A stretch of DNA of 64,000 bases from Gnetum montanum (GCA_015680685.1 MNCI01023457.1:1157654-1221653); one strand, 5' to 3'. Positions 23,993-36,130 are shown, counted from the stretch's first letter. Translations and numbers: made by a program. Notes: generated from the letters alone by a model not told the origin.

Positions 23993-25140
23993 TTAAGAAA
24001 AATATAAATCTTTATTACTCAAGGCCTTCTTCATCTTAACACATAGACTTTTAAGGGATATAATTTCATTACATATTAATTCATACCTTTCTTCAAGAGT
24101 ACCTTTGGATTCTTCTATTTCAAGTGTGGGATCTTCATGTGTAAGAGCCATAAAAATAATATGTGACCTTGGAGAAGTATCATCTATTTCCTCTTTACCT
24201 TGTTTCTCATGCCAACTTGAGTACAATTTTTCTTTTTCATTTTAAATTTGGATGAGTCCTTCTTTTGAAACCTGCCAACAATTGGACATTCGGAGGCTAC
24301 ATGGCCTCTACCACTACAAATCCAACATTCTATAGATGATGCATCAAAATTAGGCTTTTTAATATTCTTACCTCTTTTCTTACCTTTAATGTCAAATTGA
24401 TTGAAGCTCTTTTCTTTTTGTGAAATTAATCTTTAAACTCTTCTTGAAAAGAAAGCGAATTCATCTTTACTATTTGCTTCTTATTTAGATGACTCCTTTT
24501 CTTTTGATGAGCTTTTGAGGGCAACTAGGTTTTGTTGATTGCACCTTCACTTATGAGATTCATCATAAGCAATGAGTGCACTTTAAAGCTCTTCAAATTT
24601 TAGGAATAATAAAACCTTGATGTCTTCTATGTTGATAACTTTTGGTCTAAACTTTGGCTGCAAAGTTCTAATTATTTTAATAATGACATTGCTTTCAAGT
24701 AAATTTTTCCCATTTCTCTTATAGCTACAACTAAATCATCACTCTAGAAAAATATTCCTTAATTTTCTCTCCTTTTTTCATTTTAAGTTTATCATATTCA
24801 CTTTGTAACACTAGAAGCTTAGATTGCTTGAGAATAGATGTACCTTCATAGGTAGCTTCTAGACCTTCTCAAATTTCTTTTATAGTTTTGGACCTAGCTA
24901 CTCTATTGAACTAAAATTTATTTGAGGCATAATAAAGATAAATTTTTGCTTTTAAATCAAGCATAAATTTATCTTTTTAATTTTGAGTTCATTTCTCCTT
25001 CAGTTTGTAGCACTTGTAGTGTTATCTATGGGTGGCGTGTATTCCACTAGGATGGATTCTTAGACCAAACTCCATGGATTTGAAGAATCCTTGCATTTAA
25101 GCCTTCTAGTATGTCAAATCAATTCCATCAAACATTAGTG
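23993..25140 (-). pseudogene. gag: C1 copia gag (decayed)
   Basis: The minus strand near 24690-24560 reads IIKIIRTLQPKFRPKVINIE followed by DIKVLLFLKFEEL, the copia gag motif (KILRSLP.RFRPKVTAIEE.KDL....LEEL). Near 24340-24270 it has CWICSGRGHVASEC, a perfect CX2CX4HX4C zinc knuckle. The C-terminal open frame (24226-23993) is charged, with ALTHEDPTLEIEESKGTLEE. The N-terminal gag lies at about 25140-24700. Frameshifts and stops occur throughout. Retention of the knuckle makes assignment to SIRE-like Ty1-copia fairly secure. Confidence 0.75.
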
Positions 25141-25204
25141 GATTGGTGTATGATGTCTCTTCCATTATTTACTCTTGAGATGTTAAGCTCAAATAGGGAG
25201 TACT

Positions 25205-25218
25205 AGGCTCAAATACCA
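25205..25218 (-). other. C1 primer-binding site (initiator tRNA-Met)
   Basis: The plus strand AGGCTCAAATACCA is the complement of TGGTATCAGAGCCT, the standard copia PBS, with two changes. It lies 2 nt inside the 5' LTR. Confidence 0.8.
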
Positions 25219-25808
25219 CTTGAGGACTGAGAACTTAGAAATTGCGGTTGAATAAGTTCTCTAATTCAAACAACTAAGACAACCAAAACTACACACAAAT
25301 TTACATGGTTTTTCAACATGGGTACTAGGAGGGCAAAATCCTTGCATACCTCTAGACTTTTTTCCTTCAAAAATAGGATTTCAAGGGCATCACAACCTTT
25401 ATAAAGTTGGAGCTCCATATAAAGTGTTTTCTCTCAAGAAACACACTTAATCTCATAAGGTCCCAATGAGTTCAAAATGTAGTTTCAAGAATCTTATAAC
25501 CTTTACAATCACATGAGCTCTACATGGATTGTTTTCTCTCAAGAAACATACTTAACCCCATCATGTTTCAATAAGCTCAATAGATGCCTTCTAGCAAGAA
25601 GCACATCAATCCTCGACGACTTACAAAGGGAGAAAAAGAATCAAACAGAGAATCTAACTATAAGTTACAAATTCCTTACAATGAGAAACCCACACTTACA
25701 ATACAAGTAAAAAAGGTAAAAAAATAATGATCAAATTATTTCATAAGTTATATACAATGAAGGAATATTTGTGTGAATAGTGCTTGGCTTTTTCACCAAG
25801 ATTCTATT

Positions 25809-25818
25809 CCTTTTATAG
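25809..25818 (-). promoter_or_regulatory. TATA box of C1 5' LTR
   Basis: CTATAAAAGG on the minus strand, aligned with ATTATAAAAG at 20191 in the other LTR. Confidence 0.6.
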
Positions 25819-26219
25819 CCTCTATCCTTGTTAAATAACCATTGGAATTCGTGCAACAACTTGAAAATGGTTGGATGGAATGTATCATTAAGGATTAGGT
25901 CATCTCACTATATTCCTATGCTTTCAAGTGGGATGTCCTACTAGAAATTGGGACATCCCAGCTTGGATGTCTCATGTGCAATTGAGACATCTACTATTTT
26001 TGTGGGACGTTTACCCTAAAACTTGAGCTTTGTTATTGGGATGTCTACTAAAATTTTCAGTCATCTTGGTAGACACCTGAACATATTCTTTTAAATTTAT
26101 GCATCCTTTATATCTTTCATCTTTGTTTTCTAGTTTAGACTTTTGTCATCTCAAATTAATAGTTGAGCTCTCGTCTTGGTCTCAACTTGCTCTTTTCCTT
26201 GAGCTCTTCTTAACATCAT

Positions 26220-26224
26220 CTAAG
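26220..26224. repeat. Target-site duplication of S1, left copy (CTAAG)
   Basis: CTAAG precedes TGTTG at 26225 and is repeated at 29042-29046. Confidence 0.8.
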
Positions 26225-29041
26225 TGTTGTCATATTTTCACCGTTATTATGAAGCAGTGATGATTCTTGGTAGGATTTAAAAAGTAAATAAAGTTATGAT
26301 ACTTTGGTTTTATAAAAAAAAACATATTTGAAGCTAGCCTAATATCAAATAAAAGGTAAAGGTTATAAAGGTGATATTTCAAAGCAACATTAGAGGAGAA
26401 TACTAGATTCATGTGAGGGATATGTCTAATCAAAGTATATTATATTTGAATTAGGAATTTGATAAACATTAAGAGGAAATTAATAAACCTTAAAAATAAA
26501 ATTCCAAAAATGTTACTCATCAAAATATTAAATTTTATCCAAAGTTTTTATGAAAAGTTGCTGCAATAGATGTCCAATAAATCAACGACCATGGCATGGG
26601 ACTTAGTGTTGATTTGAACTATGGGCACTGACAGTCTCCAATGACGTTAGCTTTTAGGATCAAACCCTTGATCCTTTAGAAGATAATTTGGAAAATGTGG
26701 CTAGATACATAGCCAAATCCACATCTAGAAATGTATCCTAAAATATAGTAGTTAGCCATGTGCATCATGGACAAGCCATGGGATTATCCCGCATAGCACT
26801 AGGCTCATCCGAGCATTAACTCTCTTAGATCCATGGCTTCCACAAACATTAAAATCATGTGTTTGTAAACAAAACCATAGTTGCAAAAGACTCATTCATC
26901 CATAACATACCTTAACTAATCTTGCTTGCAATGGTAGCTACGTTAGAATCGATGAAGTTATGAAATGAGCACTATGGCAAGCATGAGGTAGGTGCACAAT
27001 CATCTTTGGAGGTTCTTGAACTACCAAGGTACATCTTGGCAATTCACAAAATTCTCAACTCTACATATTGGGTTGATGGATGACCTATAATGCATGGAGG
27101 AAGTAGAGACAATGATGGCAATGACACTAACCTTAAGTAGCACTGGTGTAAGTGGCCATGGTAATAAGAAGCATAGCCACAAGACTCAATTACATAAAGA
27201 TTTGGGAGTGGTTGTCAAGGAAAAAGGGATGCAAGACATAGAGGTCACCACATAGTGGTCACAGAAAACTCCACTCTACCAAGATCATGTTTCATAATTT
27301 TGTTTGTAAGTGTAGCAAGCACAAGGCAGTATACGTGGCTATGAATATCACCAAACTCATGGGATGTGATTCATGGTTGTAGGGCTAATTCCATGCTCCT
27401 AAATTTTCCCAACCATATTATGGTTCTGAGTGGTTCCATTATTTTTATTTGATCTACATTTTACCACATAAAATACCATATAAGAATTTAAATTAAAACC
27501 TCCATTATGGGAAGAAGCAAATTTTGGCATAACATCATTGAAAATAGGATATATAATAACTTCATTCCATATAATATATCTTCTAAAAATTATAAGGAAG
27601 AATATTTACGGACATTTGGAAAACATACCTTTATTTTCTACAACATTAAAAATCTACATAAGAAGTTATAACCTCCTATAAAAGTTATAACTTAATTTCC
27701 TTGATATTTGTGAAGTTGTGATTACTAAGAGGACACTTGCTAATTATAGCCTATATTTCTCCAATTTTAATAACTTCCTATGAAAGTTATAACTTCTAAG
27801 TTGGTTATGAATTAATATTCCTAGATATTTGTAACATCCTTAACCTCTCATGATTATTGTAAATACCCTAAGGTTACTATATGAGGACCTCAAGGATAGA
27901 ATTAAAAGGAGGGAAGTGGGAAATTTTTGGGAAGATTGAAGATTGTAAAAGCATGGCTTGCTAAAGACATCAACTCAACTTATTTTTTTTAATCTTGTGA
28001 GTTCATTTCTTCCCATTTTGGTTTAGTTACTTAGCTAATGGTTTAGATAGTATTGTGCTTAGCATTTAATTTTGGAATTTTTTCTAGGTTTTCTTTATAG
28101 CTTTAGTTTTGCATAATATTAGACTTCTATTAAGGTTTGTCATAAAAGGGCTTATGTTTTGAAAAGCCTCTAGAGAAATTTAATAGTAATATTTTAATGA
28201 GATTACTTGTTTTTAGCATAGAGAATCTAGGAGAATCTTTGGTATTTTGAGATGAATGAAATAGCTTCATTATTTTAAAGTGTATTACCTTGGTATTTCA
28301 ATCCTAAAATTGTCAAAAATTTTTAAGGATTTGTTGACTGCAATTCTTGAAAACTATTAACTAGCCAAAATAGAAGCTCATCCTTTGTCGTTGATGTAAC
28401 ATTTTTGGTAGTGTAATAAGATTGTCCTTTACGAAATTACTTGTTGAGATCAAAGGGTTTGGATAATTTATAGTAGATTGAATTGGAATAGCTTTATTGC
28501 AAAGTGTTACCTTATGTCAGTTTATCTTGCTTAAATATTTGAGATTCACATAAATCTTCTTCCTTTCCTTTTTTTTTTAAAAGTCCATTGAATCTCACTC
28601 TATTTCTAGTTTTCTTGTGGAGCTTTCTCTGTAGGGGGAATTTCGAAGTCAATTGGCAGAATTTTCCTCAAACATTTTTGCAAAATTTTATTTGTTACAA
28701 GTAATGTACTATAGGGACTATATAGACTAAGTGACTTGACAAAATAGGAACCTTCAACAAGTCACAATATTTGACAAAGTTAGCTAAATTTCTTTTATGA
28801 TAGCCAATTATAGTTTCATACATAACCTAACCATTTCAACATTCACAACAGTAAATACATACTCACATTTAGTTTGTTTCATAATCACTAAGTCTATTTG
28901 GAGGTATCTAGGCCTTGGGATTGCTAGAGACCAGTAAGCACCTAAACCGTATTTGAAAAACACCTTTGCTTCCTGTGACTCCCAAGGTCACAAGATCTAG
29001 AGGCCCCAACATTGGTGGTTTGGCCCAAATGGTCACCAACA
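26225..29041 (+). mobile_element. S1: solo-LTR-like insertion inside the C1 5' LTR
   Basis: 2817 bp with TGTTG...CAACA termini and an exact CTAAG duplication, sitting exactly where the C1 5' LTR is interrupted. No internal direct repeats and no coding domain were seen, which fits a long solo LTR rather than a complete element. A CTATATGAGG box near 27874, followed by a GA-rich transcribed-looking stretch, suggests plus-strand orientation. A large noncoding retroelement without recognisable LTRs is the alternative. Confidence 0.65.
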
Positions 29042-29046
29042 CTAAG
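29042..29046. repeat. Target-site duplication of S1, right copy (CTAAG)
   Basis: Exact repeat of 26220-26224, after which C1 LTR sequence continues (CTCTTATCTTGATCTC). Confidence 0.8.
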
Positions 29047-29244
29047 CTCTTATCTTGATCTCTTGTCTTGACATCCTTTAAGCTCTTATCCTAAACTCTT
29101 GTCTTGATACCATCTAAGATCTTGTTCTAATCTTATCAACCTTGTTTCATCTTGTTCTTTATCTTTCACAAGTCTTGCAAGATCTATAAGCATATTTTCT
29201 ACATTCTCCCTTTTCCAAGGTTTCGACATACCAAAAGATCAACA
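29047..29244 (-). repeat. C1 5' LTR, second part
   Basis: Aligns with 20610-20806 of the other LTR and ends ...CCAAAAGATCAACA. Together with 25221-26224 it makes about 1200 bp against 1238 bp for the partner. Confidence 0.8.
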
Positions 29245-31590
29245 AGATCTTCATCCATGATTCCTAGGTACTACTTTTTCCATCATTTTTCTTGGTTTTT
29301 TAAATACAGTTTTGATAGTGTTTTGCATTTTCTAGGCTTGTTTCTATAAATATTTTTGCACTTTGGCTACATAGAAACAAGATTTAGGATTTTTTGATAA
29401 TCTTGGAAATAAAATTTGGGATTTTTGGCTTGTTATGGTATCATTCGGGGTTTTTTCTTGGCAACATGTGCAATATTCTAACCTATTTTAGTCATTTCTT
29501 GAATTTTTGTTTTTTTGTGGCCACATATGTTAGCGTTTATAGGATTTTTCCCTCACATGGCCAGTGTTTTTAACTTCTAGAATTGGGAAATGTAGAGTAG
29601 TAGGGTTCTAGGCCATGACTACAATTTCTCCAGGTTTTTGTTGTTAAATCAAGGTTTTTGTGGTCAAAACCTAGGATTTTTTGTGAAATTTTGCCAAAAT
29701 TAGTAGCATTTTGCGGTTTTTCCATGCCTAGCATAGCATTTTTAATTTTTTCTAGATAGATTATTACATTTTAAGGTTTTTCATGCTTGAATTACTAGGA
29801 TTTAGGATTTTTTAGTCAAATTTTGATGACTTTTTGGTTTTCCTGCACTTGTATGTGCAACATTTTTGACAATTTTAGTCAAATTGACAGTGTTTGCAAC
29901 ATTTCTGGTTAGTAATTAATTTTTTAAAAAAATTTCCTACCTCTAAGGCCAATGTTTATCTCATTTTCCTACTTGGATACAATGTTTTGGGGTTTTTTCT
30001 ATCAATTTTGATAGTGTTTTAGCTCCTGGTACCTAGGATAGGTGTTGCAGGGATTTCCTCTAGTTCTTTAGTAGCATGTTTAATCCCTAGATCTTCAGTA
30101 GTAGTGTATTTAACCTTACCTACCTAGGAAGGTAGTGTTTTAATCTCTTTTGGATTTTTGTGGGGATGAAAGTGCAACATATGTGCTCATGAAACCAAGA
30201 ACCCATAGTGTATTTGGCTTCTTCTCCTTGCATTGCTAGCATTTTTTATTTTTCAACTTCATAAGCCAGTATCTTTGAGCATCTTGATTTCCTCAGGCCC
30301 TTGCATTTTTTATTTTGATTACATATTTTGGTGTGAACCTTGTTTCATGTCAAGTGTTGACCAAAATGCTTGTATGTGTTTTTTATATCAGCTATTTGAC
30401 AAAATTTCTATACATGTTTTACAAAATGTCAAACTATGTCTTTCATGTCAATTTTTGGACAAAATGTCCAACTTGGTTTCTTGATGCCAACTACTTCACA
30501 AAATGTCAAATCCATGTTTTCTATGTCAATTGGAATGTATGAAAGTTAAATCTTAATTTGAATTGCATTTTGATTATGTTTTAATTTTGAGGTTACTTAT
30601 GTTTTAATTTATCTTTAGTGATTTTATGTTCTAATGGTTTTAATGTTTTGCTTGTCTACAAGTCTTTGGTGGTGAAAGTGGTGGCTCCAACAAAATTTTT
30701 GCTCCTCCTCCTCTTTCTTAGTTAGGCACAAATTGTAATGATGGTACACTTTTTATATTCTATCTTGTTATAGCTACTAGTTGTTATTTTATTGGCCTTT
30801 ATGGTCTTTCTAGGCTATGTATTATTTATTATTTGTTACATTATGTACCTATGGCTATTATTGTTGATCATCTAGTTGTACCATTGTCACATTTTGATTT
30901 TGGTTTAATACTACTCTCAACTACAAATTTTTTTAGTTTCTTCTTTAATGTTTTTCTATTTTTCTATGCTTTATGTTTTTTATGCAAACATAAAAGGTAA
31001 ATGCAAGCTATGAGTTAAGGTAAAAGTGAAAAACAAAGCTACCAAGTAAAACTTGAAAACATAATGTAATAAAATAACAATAATAAAACAAAAAATAAAC
31101 ATAAAAGTAAAAACTATAAATCATGCTATTGAGTAAACAAACCATAATGTATATACAAAGGACATAAAAGAAGGCTACATATTCACCAGTTTTAGGCATT
31201 GGTAGGCCATAAGATCACCAATTTTAGGCCTTGGTAGGCCATTGCTACGCTCTTTTAACAAATATGGGATAATCTTAAAAGAGAATATAAAAATAATATA
31301 AGTAGAAAAACATGATACAAGGCTATAAAAGAAAATAAGTAATTGTTGATAAAGGAAGGGATAAAATGTCAATTATGGATTTGTTGCTTGATATTTGATG
31401 GATCAAGGGGTATCTTATGCATAATTCTAATTTCATCATTCCTCTTATTTAGCATGGCATGTGATGCTTATTCTTCTAGATTGCCTATTGTTGTAGAGTT
31501 GATAGTTCTAATGATATTGGCCATAATCTAAGTATCAATTTCATTGTGGATGTCAAGATTTTCATTTTGAAACTCCACTTCCAAATCGCA
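29245..31590 (-). mobile_element. 3' noncoding tail of element E, part 2
   Basis: T-rich noncoding sequence with scattered AGTGTATTT and AGTGTTTTAG motifs at 29280-30200, the same style as 18880-19340 on the other side of C1. A duplicated segment of the type CACCAGTTTTAGGCATTGGTAGG lies at about 31190-31245, like the minisatellite units of O1. No gene seen. Confidence 0.5.
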
Positions 31591-31597
31591 TTCAATA

Positions 31598-31970
31598 TTA
31601 ACATTTTTCATATACAATAAAAAACATGTTTTCCTTAAGAATCATAATTTCATTCTCCTCATATGGTAAATGAATCTCTTGGTCTATGGAAGACAAGACT
31701 ACTCGAAGCTTAACTAGCCATGGTATTCTTAAGATCAAGTTAAAACTTAGTGTCTCTTCGACCACTAGGAAGTTGGTGGATGTGGGAAATTGTTTCCTAG
31801 CTACAAAATCTAATGAGAGGAAACTGTATACTACTACCTGCAACCTATTGAATGACTTGAGTGCAAAAGTAGAGGTTTTCTATATGTGCTTACTTAGGCC
31901 TAATTGTTTAACAATGGTAAATGGTATTACATTGGTTGTTGTCCCATCATCCACATGAACATGATGAATC
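31598..31970 (-). pseudogene. Element E protease (decayed)
   Basis: The minus strand gives HVDDGTTTNVIPFTIVKQLG (motif around 31950), then LSFNLILRIPWLVKLRVVLS followed by SIDQEIHLPYE. This is the Tat-type retropepsin layout, with the active-site loop first and NLLLGRPWL....AVPS..HQ.I..P after it. The active-site loop reads DDG where retropepsins usually have D[TSN]G. At least one frame change lies between the two halves. No RT sequence follows downstream; the noncoding tail starts at once. Confidence 0.7.
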
Positions 31971-32843
31971 TTATATTTGCTAATATTTATGGTAATGAGA
32001 AGAGGAGAAAATAGCACTTCTCTATTTTGTGGGATCAATTGTTACTTTGCTATTGCAAAAGATAAGCATGGCTTAATGCTTGTCTTCTCTAAGTGAAGTT
32101 CACTCAATAACAGAGTAAATGGATTCTTTGTTAGAAGGCATGTCTTCTCTCATGGAAAGAGAGGTCAACATTTAAACTAGTACTCATGACTACGTTGTAA
32201 AGATTCAGTGATGTGTTCTTTTGTTTTAGGAACTATTTGACTTGTTCCATTGTTGTGAGAAAATTATTTTTTTAGCATGTGATTTTTCAACCTTCATGGT
32301 ATTAATTTCCTTCATTCTTCCTAGAATTTTTGGCTTATGTTTTGACACATGTTGCTTGGTCTTCTTGCTCATATTTGACTTGTGATTCTCTCTTGGTTGA
32401 CTGGTTGATGTAGTTTGGGCAATGGAGCTAATGAGTGGGGCTAATCTTGGTGTAGGTTTTCGTGGATTAACTTGCTTAGTATATGGCCTAGTGATAGGTT
32501 ATTTTTATCAATATTATGGTGATGATTTCTTGTTAATTAATGGTAATAGTATTGAGTTAATGGCCAAAATGAATGAGCATTGGTCATGGTTTTTTGTAGG
32601 TTTTCTTGTGAATGGTAGAGGCATCCTAATAACAAATGGTTCCCTAGCTTTAGAGGGATTGCTAATGCTTTGTTTGGGTTATGATGTTGATGCCATTGAA
32701 GGTGGAACACGTATAAAAAAAGGTTGTTCAGGGATCAAATGTGGTGGTACTTGTATGAAAAATGACATTTTAGGCTTTAGTCTTTAGGGCTAAGTGATAG
32801 CTGGTGGTATCTTGATGACAAAGGGTTCTCTAAGAGGACTAGA

Positions 32844-34200
32844 TCATTTAAATGTTGTGAATGAGGCTATGGTGTAGGGGTCATTGTTAGTATTAGAAGG
32901 ATTAGATTTGTTCAACACTAGATCTCCATAGTCAATCATCTTTTGAATATCGTCTTTCAAAGCTAAGTAGAAATTAGTATCATGACTAGCTAGTTGGTGA
33001 TAATGGCAAAACCTATCAAGCTTGAAGTATTTTAGTAGTTTTGGATCATCTTTGGTTATCACCGTTGGGTCTCTAGTTATCTCACAGAGATGATTGTGTC
33101 TCTTATGAGCATCCTTAGATAGTTGCCTATGTTAAATACAATTATCTTTAAGCAAACATTCTAGGAGCTCATAAGGTTTTATAAGAAACTTTGTGTATTT
33201 AGACCCATCTTTGCATTCAAATTTTGGTCTCATTTGGTTGGAATCATATGAAGTGAATGGTTGAGATGGGATGAAAGATGTGTTGGATTGTGGTATTCTT
33301 TACTTCTCTATTTATTTGGTGTCTTCTACTACAATGACTACAATTACTTATGCTAGCTTAGCTTTATCCCTATCCCTTCTTATGTGATGATTTTTGTAGG
33401 CTACATGGGCTGGATCATTACTAGCCTCGGAAGCCTCCTCAATGTTCTTAATTTATGAGAAGTCTTGACTATGTGACTAAGGTCCTAAGTAGTATAGTTT
33501 TAACTTGATAAAGTCATTGACTATTCCCTTGAAAATGGCTAACAAATGAATCTTAGAGATAGGCTCCAAAATCTCATTAAGTATTACATTCCATATTTAA
33601 ATAAACTTTTGAACTGGTTTAAGTGCTCTTACCTTACTTTCATGAGTTGATTCAAAGTTATGTTAGGCTTTAGGTTGTATTTGAAGCGGTCAACAAACTA
33701 GGTTATCAAGTTATTAAGACAAGAGATAGAACCTCTTGGTAATATGTGGTACTAGGATAGAGCTTTTCTTGATAAAAACATAGGAAAGATACAAAGCATA
33801 GTATGTGGCCAAGCTTGTAATAAAAGAGATTTAGAGTGGAAGATGATAAGATGTGCATTGTGGTCACCTTCATTGTTATAATTGGTGAAGTGGAGAATGG
33901 AGATACCTATGGGTATGATTATTTGTGGGATGCCAAGGTTAATGGAATCATCTTGGTAAAAGTCCATGACTTTTACCATTTGGGTTGTGTTGGCTTTAAG
34001 TTTTTGTAGCTTCTTCGTAAGGTTTTGGATCATTTGGAAGGCTTGATCCAAGCCTTGTGGGACTCTTATAGGCTGCACTAATGTTTGGATAGATGGTTGA
34101 ATGGTTTGGGATCATGAAATAGACAACGGTAGGGACTAGGGAGGCTGTGTTACGATCATTGCAGGGGGGTTAAACATGGAGAGTGATGTTTGAATTGGCA
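32844..34200 (-). pseudogene. gag: Element E gag (decayed)
   Basis: The open part 34078-33752 reads FTNYNNEGDHNAHLIIFHSK followed by LLLQAWPHTMLCIFPMFLSR, the Tat-type capsid motif (Y.G.GDP..H...F...........C..F...L...A..W). At 33062-32844 comes KLDRFCHYHQLASHDTNFYL then ALKDDIQKMIDYGDLVL, the Tat gag zinc motif C.[FY]H...GHDT..C..LK..I..LI..G.L, with the last Cys replaced by Tyr. Residues between are scattered over frames. Same family as the gags of I1 and O1. Confidence 0.7.
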
Positions 34201-35690
34201 CATGGGGGAAAAAACAAAGTATAGAAATAAATGAGTTACAAAAAACGTGTGGAACCTAAGTTCCTGAAGTGACATTGGTCAAAATTGTGAAAGTTTGTGG
34301 CATAGAAGAGGTTACTAATGGAGGTTGAGGTGCAGTGATAAAAGGGGCTAAGGTAAATAAGAAAGCAAATAGAGAAGTAGATTATGACACTTATTTTGTG
34401 GAGGTCATAGAGGGTACTTGGTTTATTACAAAGGTAGGAGGCACAAAATTAAACATGATTACTTCTGGAAGAAATCACTGTAAAAGCTCACCTAAGTACC
34501 TGTCTATCTCATAATAAGCCCCATCATCTACTCATTTCAACCTCATCCTCTACCTCTACTAATTATGCTAGCATGTTCACATAGGTTCTGTCAACTCAAT
34601 ATGGTCGGTCATAAGGGGAGGAAATGCATTCCTTCCTATTCAAGTGGATAATTTTAAGCTAGCACTTAGAGTTCTATTCATTGTGAGGGATACATAAATC
34701 AACTTGTATTTTTGCATGGATGAAATTGTAATAATCCTCATTTATATTCATATATAGGGATTTTGGTAGATATGTTTAAGAGTTTGATGATGTTCAACAA
34801 TGGCTGGATTTTTGGCATCATAGATGCTAGTGGAATTCTGGTTTGAGGCCATGTCGATAATGTCCTTAGGAAATATGTTAAATACGAAAGGCATAAAATA
34901 GCACAGATCTAAGGTATTGGTAGATGTAGTGTAAATACTCCAACTGCATAAATGTGGCGTAGTGTGCCATGCAGTTACTGTTACGGTATAAAAACTACAA
35001 TAACGTAAATGAAACTGTGATTATGATTGTAACTGTAAATGTGAAAATAATGTAGAAACTAGTAGCATAAATGAAACTAAAATTATAAGTGTAAATAGAG
35101 AATGAGATAGCGTAACTGGAAACACAGCATATTAAATTTGAATCTTAAACACAACATTTTTGTGGTAATGCTGGGAAGATGGCCATAGCGTATTTAACCC
35201 GGTGTATTTGAGGCAACGCTGGAGAAAAATAGAAAATTGGCTACAACATATTTGACGCAACATAGTTGAGACCAAGCATATTTGCCGTAATGCTGAAACC
35301 AAGCATATTTGCCGTAATGCTGAAAAAATGGAAAACTGGCAACAACGTACTTGTCTCAATGTTTTTGAGGCAACACTGGGAACAAGTGGTTAACAGGCTT
35401 ACAACGTATTTAACCAAGTGTATTTATAGCAACACTTGGGAAAAAGAGAAAAACTAGAGCAGAGTTTTAGAATTCAGGCAACCAAAGGCTAGTGTATTTG
35501 CAGGGTTTAACTGCACAGAAGAGTGGATGGGACAAGAACGATAATGTTGAAAAACTAGAATCGAGATAGTAAGGCTCAAAATGCTGAAAATCACTCAAAA
35601 TTGCTCATATCCACTGAATACGTTATTATATAATGGCTAAAACATGCAAATAGTATTTACACCTAGGTTTGGGTGAAGAAATCAAATGAA
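34200..35690 (-). mobile_element. Element E leader between PBS and gag
   Basis: No coding frame. At 35160-35500 it carries degenerate repeats built from AACGTATTTGAC, GCAACGCTGGG and AGTGTATTT. A perfect 27-bp tandem pair lies at 35271-35324. The same motifs occur in the 3' tail at 18880-19340 and 29980-30200. Confidence 0.5.
35271..35324. repeat. 27-bp perfect tandem duplication
   Basis: Two identical units starting ACCAAGCATATTTGCCGTAA (35271-35297 and 35298-35324) in the E leader. Confidence 0.9.
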
Positions 35691-35709
35691 GGCCCTCTTT
35701 CTAGCACCA
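35691..35709 (-). other. Element E primer-binding site
   Basis: Plus-strand GGCCCTCTTTCTAGCACCA. I1 has GGCCCTCTTTCTAGCTTTA (54026-54044) and O1 AGCCCTCCTTCTAGTGCCA (58889-58907). The implied original is GGCCCTCTTTCTAGCGCCA, ending in the tRNA CCA. I cannot name the tRNA. A 5-nt spacer (AGAAC, AAAAC or GAAAC) separates it from the LTR in all three. Confidence 0.7.
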
Positions 35710-35714
35710 AGAAC

Positions 35715-35900
35715 TTTTAATACAAAGTTTGTAATTTATTTTTAGCCACATCTTTTTTTAGTCGCTCTATTTTCATACAACACCAAAAACTTTGATCAAT
35801 TGGATAGGTAAAGAGTCAATCCTAGTGGTCATAGGTCTCTTGAACAAATCTTCTTGTTTCTTAGCTATGAAAGTAGTAGCAACTAATGCTAAAGGGATAG
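35715..35900 (-). repeat. Element E 5' LTR, inner remnant
   Basis: Begins 5 nt after the PBS, as in O1 and I1. Only about 190 bp can be assigned before a copia LTR fragment starts. The outer part and the target-site duplication were not found. Confidence 0.4.
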
Positions 35901-36130
35901 TTGAGGATTGAAAACTTAGAAGGGAGGTTGAATAAGTTCCCCAATTCAAAATATTGCAGCAACAAAAAATAAACATAAATTTTACATGGTTCCCCGACTT
36001 AAATACATCCACATTCATAGGGTAGAATCTGTGCATACTTCTGGACTTTGTTTCTTCAAAATATGATCCGAAAAACACCACATTCTTTACAAGCTTAACC
36101 TCTGCTTTTATCTGCATTACATTTTCTTTG
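35901..36130 (-). repeat. Fragment of a C1-type copia LTR
   Basis: TGAGGATTGAAAACTTAG at the start, and later CTTCTGGACTTTGTTTCTTC, align with the first about 230 bp of the C1 LTRs (25221 and 19569). No initiator-Met PBS precedes it, so it is a truncated or solo copy. Confidence 0.6.

Larger units (their letters stand above)
25221..26224 (-). repeat. C1 5' LTR, first part
   Basis: Starts TGAGGACTGAGAACTTAG on the plus strand and aligns with 19569-20600. TATA box CTATAAAAGG on the minus strand at 25809-25818. GGGATGTCC/GGGACATCC motifs occur at about 25930-26050. The LTR is interrupted at 26224 by S1 and resumes at 29047. Confidence 0.8.
19569..29244 (-). mobile_element. Ty1-copia (SIRE-like) element C1 with gag and an unrelated second ORF, no pol
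   Basis: Bounded by LTRs at 19569-20806 and 25221-29244 (the latter split by S1). On the minus strand: 5' LTR, PBS complementary to initiator tRNA-Met (25205-25218), copia gag (about 25140-23993), a second long ORF (22953-21287), polypurine tract AAAAAGGGGAAGAT (20807-20820) and 3' LTR. No integrase, RT or RNase H was recognised between gag and the tract, so the element is non-autonomous or pol was deleted. It is inserted in the E tail. The flanking 5-mers GAATC and AGATC are not identical, so the duplication has decayed. Confidence 0.8.

Noticed and set aside
32422-32787. 121-codon plus-strand ORF with a Gly/Val/Leu-rich start
   Set aside because: It runs antisense to the gag-protease interval of element E; an antisense shadow is the simpler explanation.
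35132-35457. Short ORFs on both strands with repeated RPSIFAVMLK or ALRQICLVS
   Set aside because: The apparent protein repeats come from the 27-bp DNA tandem repeat; no protein is implied.
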